DNA from: Oscillatoriaceae cyanobacterium M7585_C2015_266
GTDB lineage: Bacteria; Cyanobacteriota; Cyanobacteriia; Cyanobacteriales; Oscillatoriaceae
Length of the DNA stretch: 64,000 bases
Reading direction: 5' to 3'
Assembly (NCBI GenBank): GCA_015295835.1
Contig: DVEG01000020.1
Coordinates: 62,001 to 126,000, forward strand
Under the pieces are notes generated by a model. The model was not told where the DNA came from. It ran no database searches and saw nothing but the letters and a program-made list of their open reading frames with translations. The position numbers and the translations under genes were made by a program. Shown here one piece after another: positions 35,883 through 45,016 of this stretch (position 1 is the first letter of the stretch; the number at the start of each line of letters is the position of its first letter).

Positions 35883-36713
35883 TTACAGAAGCTCCTGTCG
35901 ATTTGGCAATTGCTTGAAATCCGGCAGCTCTATGAGTTCTTTTTCAGATTTGGAATTAGTAGGCAATTGTTTCAAATCCGGGAGCTTGATTAGTTCGGGT
36001 TCGGCTTGTTTTTCCTTGACGCTTAAAGGCATGAGTACGGGTTGACGCTGTTCGCTCCAGCAGCTTGCCAGCGGTAAAGTTCTTTCTAAATCTTCTAAAG
36101 GTCGAGGGATAACCATTAAGGTGCTGAATTCTCCAATCCGTTCGGCTTCGTACATACCTGCTTCCACGGCAACAGCGACATCAGCCACTGAGCCTCGAAT
36201 AATGGCTGTACACAAGCCGTCTCCAATCGTTTCGTAGGCGGCTAGCTGGACGTCGGCGGCTTTGAGCATGGCGTCGGCTGCTCCTACCATTGCGGGGAAT
36301 CCCCTGGTTTCTAGCAAGCCGACAGCTTGATTGCTGAAGGGAGAGGGACTATGGCCTTGGGCTAGTTCGCATAAGCGACTGCCGATGGGGAAGATGGCGT
36401 CTAGGTTAGGCAGAGGGCGAGGAATGACGAGCTTTGAAACTAATTGACCAAACTGTTCGGCAGTGTCTGCTCCTGCTTCGACAGCAATGCGGACGTCGGC
36501 GATTTTGCCTCGCACGATCGCGGTACAGTAACCGCTGCCGATTTTTTCGTATCCGACTAAGGTTACGCCTGCTGACTTGAGCATCATGTCAGCGGTGCCG
36601 ACGAGCGCCGGGAAGCTGCGGGTGGAAACTAAACCGAGAGCGGTTTCCCTGAGCGGATCTATCGGCCTGGGTTCTGGATAGGAAGCAGGCCGTTGCTTTT
36701 TTAATTCCATCAT
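35883..36713 (-). CDS. ccmO: Carboxysome shell protein CcmO (tandem BMC domains)
   Basis: CcmO is a structural shell protein of the beta-carboxysome. The 276-residue chain has two BMC domains (about residues 24-112 and 128-215), each with the ALGLVSTRSFPALVGTAD and AVGLLETRGFPAMVGAAD signatures, giving a pseudohexameric trimer. A C-terminal tail (about 222-276) contains the near-duplicate motifs ELIKLPDLKQLP (240-251) and ELIELPDFKQLP (259-270), which is unusual. It is the last gene of the ccm operon, 250 bases after ccmN. Start ATG; a second ATG follows immediately. Confidence 0.93.
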   Translation of the reverse strand: MMELKKQRPASYPEPRPIDPLRETALGLVSTRSFPALVGTADMMLKSAGVTLVGYEKIGSGYCTAIVRGKIADVRIAVEAGADTAEQFGQLVSKLVIPRPLPNLDAIFPIGSRLCELAQGHSPSPFSNQAVGLLETRGFPAMVGAADAMLKAADVQLAAYETIGDGLCTAIIRGSVADVAVAVEAGMYEAERIGEFSTLMVIPRPLEDLERTLPLASCWSEQRQPVLMPLSVKEKQAEPELIKLPDLKQLPTNSKSEKELIELPDFKQLPNRQELL

Positions 36714-36963
36714 TTTTTATTTTCTTCAATAATAGCGATCGATAGCTATTTAGTGATTTTGTATCCTCTTTAGTTTGTGGCCTTTGGGTAATTTACCCGT
36801 ATGCTTTATAATATAGCATTTTGTTTTTTTATAAAAAAAATCCCCAAACAAGTGCAAATTAATCTAAAATAATCTAATTTTATTCTTAATAAGATTGTGG
36901 TTTTGGGCAAAACTCTATTTTTAGGCTGAGGAAATATATTAAATTATCATTTAAGTTCTCACT

Positions 36964-37611
36964 TTAACCTTGTCCATTTTGGCCTGCACTTCTAAAATAT
37001 TGACCGTTGGGGAACAAAGTAAGCATCAGCCGATTCAAATGACGCTGACTATAGGCGATAGTTTGAAAAGAGACGGATGATTGCTGCGATTGCTGGAGGG
37101 AGTTTTCGTCAGCTTTAGGGGTATTTGGCGGTTCCTCTGGGGGAGCGGTTGGGGAAGGAGGTTCTGTGCTTGCGCCTGCCACTGACTCTGCTTCCTCAGC
37201 CCAGAGTTCCGAGGTGCTTGCCTCAGTTGATGCTGCAGAAGAAGCAGTTTGAGTGACTTGACGGCTAGTATCGCCGACGAGAGAAGCGGGGCTGACTACT
37301 TGCTGCGGAGCTATGTCGCTATTGATAATTGTTGTTACGGCTCCCACACAGGCATTAGCTCCGATTTTGGCTTTACCAACAATCAACACCCCTGCTCCCA
37401 GGATGGCGCCGGCTTCTACCGTCAAAGTGCCATTACGAGCGTGGAGAATTGCTCCCATGCCAATGCAAACCCCGGCAGAGATGACGATACGACTACCGGG
37501 ATCGGCATGGAGGATTACTCCAGGAGCGATCGCCGCAGACTTGTCAATGGTCACGTCGCCACTCACATAATACTGAGAGAGCTCAACCGAGCGCAGTAGC
37601 GGCATAAGCAT
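36964..37611 (-). CDS. ccmN: Carboxysome assembly protein CcmN
   Basis: CcmN links the CcmM-Rubisco core to the shell. The 215-residue protein has N-terminal left-handed beta-helix hexapeptide repeats (about residues 15-110, isoleucine/valine-rich with SAAIAPGVILHADPGS). A Pro/Ser/Glu-rich linker (about 110-178) follows. The C-terminal amphipathic encapsulation peptide at about 186-205 (YSQRHLNRLMLTLFPNGQ) matches the family's shell-targeting segment. It starts at ATG 147 bases after ccmM in the same operon. Confidence 0.93.
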   Translation of the reverse strand: MLMPLLRSVELSQYYVSGDVTIDKSAAIAPGVILHADPGSRIVISAGVCIGMGAILHARNGTLTVEAGAILGAGVLIVGKAKIGANACVGAVTTIINSDIAPQQVVSPASLVGDTSRQVTQTASSAASTEASTSELWAEEAESVAGASTEPPSPTAPPEEPPNTPKADENSLQQSQQSSVSFQTIAYSQRHLNRLMLTLFPNGQYFRSAGQNGQG

Positions 37612-37758
37612 GGGAAGTCGTACCTTTCTTGAATAGTCGAGAGTGGGTTATTCTTTGCCTGGGGCGAGAAATTAGTTGCCAGAACTTGACTTATTTATTA
37701 CGAGCCCGGCAACTGGCAACAACCCACCCCCGACAAGAGACAATTCCCGATAGTACTA

Positions 37759-39396
37759 TTAGCGACGTGCAGCAGCTGTTGGGCGCTGGATAATAGTTTC
37801 CAGAACGCGACGCTTAGCTTTAGGATCGATACCGATTAAGCGGACATATTCCCCGGCATGTTCTTGCAAACAAGCTTTGAGAGCGGCGAGTACTTCACTT
37901 TCTACCTTGCTATCGATAGGAGTGCAACTTTTCCAAGAAGAAGTTTGGAAGCGGCGCTCGTCGGCATGTTCCGTACCGATGCGATATCCGCGCTCTAGGA
38001 GTTGGCGAACCTGCTCGACAACTTCCTTACTCAAGCCCTGGACATCAGAGTTGCTAGTGCTTGCTGACGAGCTGCTAGTAGAAGCAGAGGAGCTTGCCTT
38101 AGAAGAGGGGGTAGCAATCACTTTGCCATTTGGACGCTGGATGATAGTTTCTAGAACCCGGCGTTTAGCTTTGGGGTCGATGCCGATTAAGCGGACATAT
38201 TCGCCTTCATGTTCGGCGAGACAAGCTTCCAGGGCGGCTAATACTTGATCTTCTTGCTTGGCATCGATAGGAGCGCAGCTTTTCCAAGAAGAAGTTTGGA
38301 AGCGGCGCTCATCGGCGTGTTCGGTACCGATACGATAGCCTTGTGCCAGAAGCTGACGCACTTGTTCAACCACATCGCTGCTGAGGCGGGTGCCGGAGGG
38401 GGAGCTGCTGGTAGTGGAGCTGCTAGTGGCAACTTTGCTGGCGGATTCGACGACTTTGCCGTCGGGACGCTGGATAATTGTTTCCAGTACGCGGCGCTTG
38501 GCTTTGGGGTCGATACCGATGAGGCGGACGTATTCGCCCTGATGTTCGGCGAGGAATGCTTCCAGAGCTGCGATCGCTTCTGATTCTTGCTTTGCCTGAA
38601 TTGACGCCCCACTTTTCCAAGAAGACGTTTGGAAGCGACGCTCGTCGGCATATTCAGTACCGATGCGGTAGCCTTGAGCTAGCAACTGGCGCACCTGTTC
38701 TCTGATTGAGGTATTCAAGCTTGCGTTGCTTGTGGCCGAGTTGCCGTAGCCATTAGCACTGTTTTTGTTGCTCAATTCATCCCGCAAAGGAGCAATACAT
38801 GCGACATCTTGAAAGCAGCGATAGCCTGCTCTGAGGGCGTCATTGATGCCGACTACGTGGCGGGAGAATTTCAGGTCTGCTTCTTGGACATCTGGCAGAC
38901 GATCTGCTTGCTGTTGGTTGGTAATAATTGCCCCAGAGGGAACGTACTTACCTGGGGGTATTTCTACATCTTGAATCAAGACGTGCATCATTACGATGCA
39001 ACCTTTGCCGACGCGGGCGTTAAACACTGTGGAGCGGAAGCCGATAAAGCAGTCGTCCCCGACGTAAGCTGGCCCGTGAATTAAGGCCATGTGAGCAATG
39101 GAAGTATTTTTTCCGATCCACACTGAGTAGCGTTGCTGGTCGTCTCCGATTACTCGGCCTTCTTCTAGACCGTGAATGACGACGCCATCTTGGACGTTGG
39201 TGTTTTCGCCTATGTAGAAAGGTGTACCTTCATCGGCTCTGATTGATGTTCCGGGAGCAATCAGAACGTTAGGGCCGATTCTTACATCTCCTATAATTTG
39301 AGAAAAAGAATGCACGAATGCCGTCTCGTGAATTTTTGGCTCAGCCAAATCTCTCGACCACGGTGTTGGGGGAGCCGCCAGGCTGCTGGCTACCAT
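37759..39396 (-). CDS. ccmM: Carboxysome scaffold CcmM (gamma-carbonic anhydrase plus three SSUL modules)
   Basis: CcmM condenses Rubisco in the beta-carboxysome. The 545 residues comprise an N-terminal gamma-carbonic anhydrase domain (1-205) and three Rubisco-small-subunit-like (SSUL) modules at 232-311, 343-422 and 459-538. Linkers between the modules are Ser/Thr/Ala-rich. The zinc ligands are His75, His102 and His107, and the structural cysteine pair is Cys194/Cys200, so an active enzyme is plausible. SSUL2 (Cys374/Cys392) and SSUL3 (Cys491/Cys509) have the redox cysteine pair; SSUL1 has Gly263 and Phe281 instead. I chose ATG 39396 because AAGGAGG lies just upstream; TTG 39426 adds ten residues. 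A short CcmM35-like form from internal initiation is expected in this family. Confidence 0.95.
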   Translation of the reverse strand: MVASSLAAPPTPWSRDLAEPKIHETAFVHSFSQIIGDVRIGPNVLIAPGTSIRADEGTPFYIGENTNVQDGVVIHGLEEGRVIGDDQQRYSVWIGKNTSIAHMALIHGPAYVGDDCFIGFRSTVFNARVGKGCIVMMHVLIQDVEIPPGKYVPSGAIITNQQQADRLPDVQEADLKFSRHVVGINDALRAGYRCFQDVACIAPLRDELSNKNSANGYGNSATSNASLNTSIREQVRQLLAQGYRIGTEYADERRFQTSSWKSGASIQAKQESEAIAALEAFLAEHQGEYVRLIGIDPKAKRRVLETIIQRPDGKVVESASKVATSSSTTSSSPSGTRLSSDVVEQVRQLLAQGYRIGTEHADERRFQTSSWKSCAPIDAKQEDQVLAALEACLAEHEGEYVRLIGIDPKAKRRVLETIIQRPNGKVIATPSSKASSSASTSSSSASTSNSDVQGLSKEVVEQVRQLLERGYRIGTEHADERRFQTSSWKSCTPIDSKVESEVLAALKACLQEHAGEYVRLIGIDPKAKRRVLETIIQRPTAAARR

Positions 39397-39635
39397 AATC
39401 TTAGTTCCTCCTTCCTTAAAAAGCAACCGCCTCGCTGTCTTTTAAGTTATAACAAAAGTGATAATTTCATTACAAAAATGGAAGCCCTGTGCTTTTTTTG
39501 CTCACTTTGCTTTTGCCTTCTGTTGCCCTTTGAAACTGACTCAAACTTACTGAAGTCGGAGGCTTTCATTCAGGCTAAGCTAAGTATTATTTGTTCTTTT
39601 TTTTTCTCGCACCACTGAACGCTGACAGCTAATGG

Positions 39636-39938
39636 TTAACGATACTGATCCTTTTTGCTGTAAAGCAGGCGATTGTCAACACTCACCGTGTCGATAATCG
39701 CCACTACCAAAGCATCGAGGGGACGATTTTCGCTACCTTGAGTCTGACGGGCGGCACTGCCGCGAGTCACGAGAACCCACTCGTCTATCCCCGCTCCTAC
39801 TATATCTGCTGCCACTTCGTATTGCGACAAAGGGCGCCCTTCCTCATCTAAAAGTTGCAATAGCAGGAACTTTGCTCCTTTCAGACTAGGATCTTTTTGG
39901 GTACTGACCACTGTGCCGCGAACTTTGGCAATTTGCAT
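39636..39938 (-). CDS. ccmL: Carboxysome vertex protein CcmL
   Basis: CcmL is a pentamer (EutN/CcmL family) that caps the twelve vertices of the icosahedral shell. The 100-residue chain opens with IAKVRGTVVSTQKDPSLKGAKFLLLQ, has the AADIVGAGIDEWVLVTRGSAAR core, and ends with ALVVAIIDTVSVDN, all diagnostic. It starts at ATG 39938, eight bases after the ccmK1 stop, so the two are translationally linked in the operon. Confidence 0.95.
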   Translation of the reverse strand: MQIAKVRGTVVSTQKDPSLKGAKFLLLQLLDEEGRPLSQYEVAADIVGAGIDEWVLVTRGSAARQTQGSENRPLDALVVAIIDTVSVDNRLLYSKKDQYR

Positions 39939-39946
39939 TTATTGTG

Positions 39947-40288
39947 TTAAGGTCTGTTGAGAGGACGGATAGCGTTTGTGCTTTCCCGGAACTGTTCGAC
40001 AGCTTCGGTGTAGCGGATAGGCAGGACGTACTCTAAGTTTTCGTGGGGGCGAGCAATTATGTGGGTTGAGAGAACTTGCCCGCCGTTGACTCGTTTTACG
40101 TTATCGATGCCTGCGGCGACGGAAGCTTGCACTTCCGAGACGTCGCCCCGCACAATCACGGTGACGCGACCGCTGCCGATTTTTTCATATCCCACCAGGG
40201 TGACGCGAGCGGCTTTGACCATTGCGTCGGCTGCTTCCACAACGGCTGGAAAGCCGAGTGTTTCGATCATTCCTACTGCAATTGACAT
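39947..40288 (-). CDS. ccmK1: Carboxysome shell protein CcmK (copy 2 of the operon, CcmK1-like)
   Basis: CcmK hexamers tile the shell facets. The 113-residue protein is a single BMC domain with the pore loop [21 protein letters not shown], and it is almost identical to the upstream copy over the first 100 residues. It differs by a longer C-terminal tail ([12 protein letters not shown]). I chose the ATG at 40288, preceded by AGAAG; the longer open frame would add ten unlikely residues. The CcmK1/CcmK2 naming is by operon order and tail length, so interchange is possible. Confidence 0.93.
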   Translation of the reverse strand: MSIAVGMIETLGFPAVVEAADAMVKAARVTLVGYEKIGSGRVTVIVRGDVSEVQASVAAGIDNVKRVNGGQVLSTHIIARPHENLEYVLPIRYTEAVEQFRESTNAIRPLNRP

Positions 40289-40483
40289 TTGTTCTTCTTC
40301 TAAAAACAAGGTTGGCACACAAAATCTGTCCGAGAATCGCCGCTTGCTTCCTGCTGGGGAAGCGCAGGCAATCCAAGCGCTACCTGCAACAAGCGAGCGC
40401 GGTGATTTTCAGACTTCCCCTCACAGTAGAGGGCTGTAAAAAGGGTGGTTATAGTCAACTAGATGCGGATAGGATAGGCGCCT

Positions 40484-40795
40484 CTAGTAAGTCCGGAACT
40501 GTTCAACTGCTTCGGTGTAACGAATCGGCAGAACGTACTCTAAGTTTTCGTGAGGACGAGCAATGATATGGGTGGATAGAACTTCTCCTCCATTCACTCG
40601 CTTTGCCGATTCAACGCCAGCGGCAACGGAAGCTTGTACTTCGGAAACATCTCCCCGTACGATCACAGTCACGCGACCGCTGCCAATTTTTTCGTAACCG
40701 ACTAGGGTGACGCGGGCCGCTTTGACCATCGCATCGGCGGCTTCCACAACAGCCGGAAAGCCTTTGGTTTCAATCATTCCAACTGCGATTGGCAT
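40484..40795 (-). CDS. ccmK2: Carboxysome shell protein CcmK (first copy, CcmK2-like)
   Basis: The 103-residue BMC-domain protein has [20 protein letters not shown] at its start and the pore motif [14 protein letters not shown]. As the first gene of the operon it is likely the most highly expressed shell protein. A strong Shine-Dalgarno (AGGAG) lies before the ATG at 40795. Its near-duplicate lies 195 bases downstream; the pair arose by tandem duplication. Confidence 0.95.
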   Translation of the reverse strand: MPIAVGMIETKGFPAVVEAADAMVKAARVTLVGYEKIGSGRVTVIVRGDVSEVQASVAAGVESAKRVNGGEVLSTHIIARPHENLEYVLPIRYTEAVEQFRTY

Positions 40796-41078
40796 TCTTC
40801 TATCTCCTGTAGGATAAGCGTAATCAACTGCACCGACCAGTAAGTCCCTGGAAATATTTGACGGAAATGGCCAGTATGTAGGCTAGATAAAAATCTATAG
40901 CGTTACTAAATTTAAGAATATGCAAGGTTGGCTCCCTTGACAATATAAAACATTATGATTTAATTAAATTATAGTAATTAATAAAATTTAACAATTATAA
41001 TAGTGACTCCTTCATCGCCGTCTAGGGATTGGTTCAACCATTTGGACGAGTGAATAGTGTTTTAGTTGATTTTGCACT

Positions 41079-41096
41079 GGAGGGTAGTGGCCCTCC
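41079..41096. repeat. Short GC-rich hairpin
   Basis: GGAGGG and CCCTCC are separated by TAGTGG in an otherwise AT-rich region between ccmK2 and ndhF. It could attenuate or terminate a leader transcript; there is no T-run. Confidence 0.4.
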
Positions 41097-41244
41097 GGAA
41101 ACATCGAGCTTAGAGGTAAAGTGAAATCAATTAAGTAAATGGCAGGTTAAACTAAACTAAACGAAAGTTAAAAAATATTCTTCTTATCCAAAATTTAGGC
41201 GATATCTTTAGAATCGCCGCAAGGATGCCATTTAATTTTAAAAA

Positions 41245-41280
41245 ATAACAATAGTTATAACAATAGTTATAACATAAGTT
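41245..41280. promoter_or_regulatory. Three tandem 12-bp repeats upstream of ndhF
   Basis: ATAACAATAGTT occurs twice in a row (41245-41268), followed by the variant ATAACATAAGTT (41269-41280). The units form overlapping dyads (GTTATAAC is itself palindromic). Iterated short sites with helical-turn spacing upstream of a CO2-responsive operon suggest cooperative binding of a regulator. Confidence 0.5.
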
Positions 41281-41433
41281 AAAAAACCAAGTTAGCAAAA
41301 TTAAAATTTTATTTAACTTAATTTAATTAATATTATTTTATTTAAAATTAAACAGTTATATACGGACTGATTGCGATCAGCTTTTACTCCACACTCCACA
41401 GTTAATTAAGTAAATTCAAAGGTAATCAAATAG

Positions 41434-43266
41434 ATGAATCAATTCCTCTTCGAGACGATTTGGTGCATACCCCTGTACGGGTTAGTGGGAGCGATTTTGA
41501 CCCTACCGTGGTCAATGGGAATTGTACGCCGCACAGGGCCGCGACCTGCGGCATATTTAAATATATTCATGACCTTATTGGCATTTATACACGGCTGGTT
41601 TGTCTTCAGACTCACCTGGAACCAAGAGCCTCAAGAGTTAATAATCCACTGGCTGAGAGTAGCAGATGTAGATTTATCGCTGGCTCTAGATATATCGTCG
41701 GTGAGTACCGGGGCGGTAGAGCTAGTGACAGGGTTGAGCTTGCTAGCGCAAGTGTTCGCCGTTGGCTACATGGAGAAAGACTGGGGGCTGGCTCGATTCT
41801 TTGCCCTGATGGGATTTTTTGAAGGGGCAATGAGCGGGCTGGCTATAAGTAACTCCCTGTTTCTAAGTTATGCTCTTCTGGAGATGCTCACCCTTTCTAC
41901 TTATTTATTAGTAGGATTCTGGTATGCCCAGCCCTTGGTGGTGACGGCAGCACGAGACGCGTTTCTGACAAAGCGGGTGGGAGATGTATTGCTGCTAATG
42001 GGAGTAGTGGCTCTGGCTGCGCTCGCAGGCAGTTTAAATTTTAACGATCTATATAACTGGGCAGAGACAGCTTCTCTATCGCCTACTGTAGCAACACTGC
42101 TGGGCTTGGCTCTGATTGCCGGTCCCACCGGCAAATGCGCCCAATTCCCGCTGCACCTGTGGCTGGACGAAGCAATGGAAGGGCCGAATCCGGCGTCGAT
42201 TTTGCGAAATTCGGTAGTGGTGGCAACAGGAGCTTACGTTCTGATTAAATTGCAGCCGATTTTAGTGCTGTCGCCAGTTGCTCAGAAAGTGCTGATTGTT
42301 ATCGGAACGATAACAGCGAGCGGGGCTTCGCTGGTGACACTTGCTCAGATTGACATTAAGCGAGCACTTTCTCACTCCACAAGCGCCTATTTAGGATTAG
42401 TATTTATCGCCGTGGGGATGCAGTGGACGAATTTCGCTGGCGTGCTGCTGTTCACTCACGCGATCGCAAAAGCCCTCCTATTTATGAGCGTTGGCTGCGT
42501 AATTTCCACCACCAACAACCAAAACCTAACGGAAATGGGCGGATTGTGGTCACGAATGCCCGCCACTACAGCCGCGTTTTTAGTTGGTTCAGCTGGATTA
42601 GTAGGGCTGCTGCCCTTAGGGGGTTTCTGGGCTTTCCGAGAAGGAATTGACGTTTTCTGGATCAGCCATCCCTGGGTTGTGGGCGTCTTGCTCACAGTTA
42701 ACTGCTTAACAGCTTTAAACTTAACCCGTGTCTTCCGACTGGTATTTTTAGGAAAACCGCAGCCGAAAACGCGCCGCGCTCCAGAAGTGCCTTGGCTAAT
42801 GGCAGTGCCGATGGTGTCGCTGATGGTAGTGACGCTGTTGGTGCCAGTGATGATGCTGCGCTTGCAAATTCTCCCGGATTTGTCATATCTAAACATCCCG
42901 GCTGTAGTGGTACTGGTTTTATCGGGGTTGACTGGCGTTATCGTTGGAGCTTTAATTCCTTTGCAGAGAACTTGGTCTCGACCGATTCAAATTCCTCTAA
43001 GATTTTTGCAAGACTTTCTGGCTTATGATTTTTACATTGATCGCCTGTACCGGTTGACTGTGGTGTTTGCCGTTGATTGCCTTTCCCGTCTGACGGCTTG
43101 GTTTGATCGCTATATTGTAGACGGTGCGGTGAACTTAGTAGCACTGAGTGCGATTTTCGGCGGCGAAGGTTTGAAATACAATGTCTCCGGGCAATCTCAG
43201 TTTTACGTTCTCACTATTGTTATATGCTTATTTATGTTAGTAATGCTAATCACAAAGCAATTTTAG
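41434..43266 (+). CDS. ndhF4: NDH-1 subunit NdhF, CO2-uptake type (NdhF4-like)
   Basis: NdhF is the antiporter-like proton-pumping subunit of the thylakoid NADPH/ferredoxin-plastoquinone oxidoreductase. At 610 residues it is at the short end, with about 14 transmembrane helices and the conserved segments GPTGKCAQFPLHLWLDEAMEGPNPASILRNS and FTHAIAKALLF. It heads an operon with ndhD and a CO2 hydration protein, which marks it as an NDH-1MS/MS' subunit. The small Cup protein and missing cupS favour the constitutive NdhF4 type. ATG at 41434. Confidence 0.85.
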   Translation: MNQFLFETIWCIPLYGLVGAILTLPWSMGIVRRTGPRPAAYLNIFMTLLAFIHGWFVFRLTWNQEPQELIIHWLRVADVDLSLALDISSVSTGAVELVTGLSLLAQVFAVGYMEKDWGLARFFALMGFFEGAMSGLAISNSLFLSYALLEMLTLSTYLLVGFWYAQPLVVTAARDAFLTKRVGDVLLLMGVVALAALAGSLNFNDLYNWAETASLSPTVATLLGLALIAGPTGKCAQFPLHLWLDEAMEGPNPASILRNSVVVATGAYVLIKLQPILVLSPVAQKVLIVIGTITASGASLVTLAQIDIKRALSHSTSAYLGLVFIAVGMQWTNFAGVLLFTHAIAKALLFMSVGCVISTTNNQNLTEMGGLWSRMPATTAAFLVGSAGLVGLLPLGGFWAFREGIDVFWISHPWVVGVLLTVNCLTALNLTRVFRLVFLGKPQPKTRRAPEVPWLMAVPMVSLMVVTLLVPVMMLRLQILPDLSYLNIPAVVVLVLSGLTGVIVGALIPLQRTWSRPIQIPLRFLQDFLAYDFYIDRLYRLTVVFAVDCLSRLTAWFDRYIVDGAVNLVALSAIFGGEGLKYNVSGQSQFYVLTIVICLFMLVMLITKQF

Positions 43267-43418
43267 TGAGTAAAAGTGTTAAGTAAGTAAGAAAAGTTAA
43301 GTTTAAGTGAGGAGAGGGGTGTGCCCGCGCACCTATACAGCACCTCCAACGTAAGCACTCACCACTGATCATTTTTCTGATGGAAATATCCCCTAATAAT
43401 AAGGAGTAAGAAAGTTTG

Positions 43419-44906
43419 ATGCTGAGTGCCTTAATTTGGGTGCCGATATTAGCAGCAGCTATATTCGGCTTTTGGCCACGAATGATGCCGCCAGCGCCAG
43501 CACGACAGGTGGCATTGGCGATCGCAGGCAGTCTTTTCATCTACACGCTGGTGCTGGCAAGTCAGTTCAATCCGCAAGCTATTGGAATGCAGTTTCAAGA
43601 AAGCCTACCCTGGATCAAAAACATAGGCTTAACTTATCGCCTAGGATTAGACGGGCTTTCTTTGCCCCTAGTAATTCTAAATAGCTTACTAACTCTAATT
43701 GCCATCTACAGCACCGAAGAATCCATCCATCGACTAAGATTTTACTATTCTTTACTGTTTTTATTAACTGCTGGGGTGGCTGGTGCCTTCCTAGCTCAAG
43801 ACTTGCTACTGTTTTTCCTATTTTACGAACTGGAAATAATCCCCCTATACTTCCTAATTGCAATTTGGGGCGGGCAGCGGCGAGGCTACGCAGCAACTAA
43901 ATTTCTCCTATATACCGCAGTTTCGGGGATTTTAGTACTGGCGTCTTTCTTGGGGTTGGTTTGGGCAACAAATACAGAAAATTTTGCCTATCAGCCGCAA
44001 CTGGCGAGCGCTCTACCCCTGGAAACTCAACTCCTGCTGCTAGCAGGAATTCTAATTGCCTTTGCCATTAAAATTCCTCTGGTTCCTTTTCACACTTGGC
44101 TGCCAGACGCACACGTCGAAGCTTCAACACCAATTTCGGTGCTGCTGGCTGGCGTGCTATTGAAGCTAGGAACCTATGGCTTGCTGCGTTTCGGATTAGG
44201 CTTATTCCCGCAAGCTTGGGCTGAGTTATCGCCTTGGCTGGCTGGCTGGGCAGTTGTAAGCGTGTTGTACGGTTCGCTGACAGCTATTACCCAAACCGAT
44301 ATGAAAAAAATGGTCGCCTTTTCTTCTGTCGGGCATATGGGCTACATCCTGTTAGCAGCAGCAGCAGCAACCCCAGTTAGCTTGTCAGGAGCGATTTTGC
44401 AAATGATCTCCCACGGGTTAATTTCGGCACTTTTATTCTTACTGGTGGGAGTAGTTTACAAAAAAACAGGCAGTCGCGATTTAAATGTCGTCAGAGGTTT
44501 GCTCAATCCAGAACGTGGGCTGCCAATGATTGGCAGTTTGATGATTTTGGGAGTTATGGCAAGTGCCGGCATCCCTGGTATGATGGGGTTTATTGCAGAA
44601 TTTTTGATATTTCGCGGCAGCTTCCCAGTTTTTCCAGTGCCAACTCTGCTGTGTATGGTTGGCACTGGTTTGACTTCGGTTTATTTCTTGCTGTTGACTA
44701 ACCGCGCTTTTTTCGGGCGACTGTCGGAACGATTTGTTAATTTGCCACCACTACAGTGGCGCGAGCGCACTCCGGCAATTTTGCTCGCAATCTTGATTGT
44801 GCTCTTGGGTATTCAGCCTAACTGGATACTGTACTGGAGCGAAAGTAGCACTACAGCGATACTGGAAAACAGTAGCGCGCTCGCCAGAGCAGCCTTAAAT
44901 TTTTAA
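43419..44906 (+). CDS. ndhD4: NDH-1 subunit NdhD, CO2-uptake type (NdhD4-like)
   Basis: NdhD is the second antiporter-like subunit. The 495-residue, strongly hydrophobic protein has the typical core IPLVPFHTWLPDAHVEASTPISVLLAGVLLKLGTYGLLR and the conserved Lys/His/Glu proton path (FYELEIIPLYF, DMKKMVAFSSVGHMG). It pumps protons coupled to electron transfer that drives CO2 hydration. The ATG at 43419 is preceded by AAGGAG; a TTG directly before it makes the frame look one codon longer. It is 152 bases after ndhF. Confidence 0.88.
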   Translation: MLSALIWVPILAAAIFGFWPRMMPPAPARQVALAIAGSLFIYTLVLASQFNPQAIGMQFQESLPWIKNIGLTYRLGLDGLSLPLVILNSLLTLIAIYSTEESIHRLRFYYSLLFLLTAGVAGAFLAQDLLLFFLFYELEIIPLYFLIAIWGGQRRGYAATKFLLYTAVSGILVLASFLGLVWATNTENFAYQPQLASALPLETQLLLLAGILIAFAIKIPLVPFHTWLPDAHVEASTPISVLLAGVLLKLGTYGLLRFGLGLFPQAWAELSPWLAGWAVVSVLYGSLTAITQTDMKKMVAFSSVGHMGYILLAAAAATPVSLSGAILQMISHGLISALLFLLVGVVYKKTGSRDLNVVRGLLNPERGLPMIGSLMILGVMASAGIPGMMGFIAEFLIFRGSFPVFPVPTLLCMVGTGLTSVYFLLLTNRAFFGRLSERFVNLPPLQWRERTPAILLAILIVLLGIQPNWILYWSESSTTAILENSSALARAALNF

Positions 44907-45016
44907 TTAATTTTATTTTAGATTTTCTGTAGGCAATAAAATCTAAAATATAAAACTACTTGTTTTCAGGCTAATATTTCGCCCATATCCTAAATTAATT
45001 AACCAGTCAATTAAAT

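Larger units (their letters stand above)
40796..41433. other. Divergent regulatory region between ccm and ndhF operons
   Basis: A 638-base, very AT-rich stretch without a gene. It holds a 6-bp hairpin (GGAGGG/CCCTCC, 41079-41096) and a tandem array of three 12-bp units (41245-41280). Both operons must start here, so it is the place to look for a low-carbon regulator site. I could not assign a convincing -10/-35 pair for ccm. Confidence 0.6.

Noticed and set aside
41079-41280. Tandem repeats considered as a CRISPR array
   Set aside because: Units are 12 bases with no spacers and there are no cas genes.
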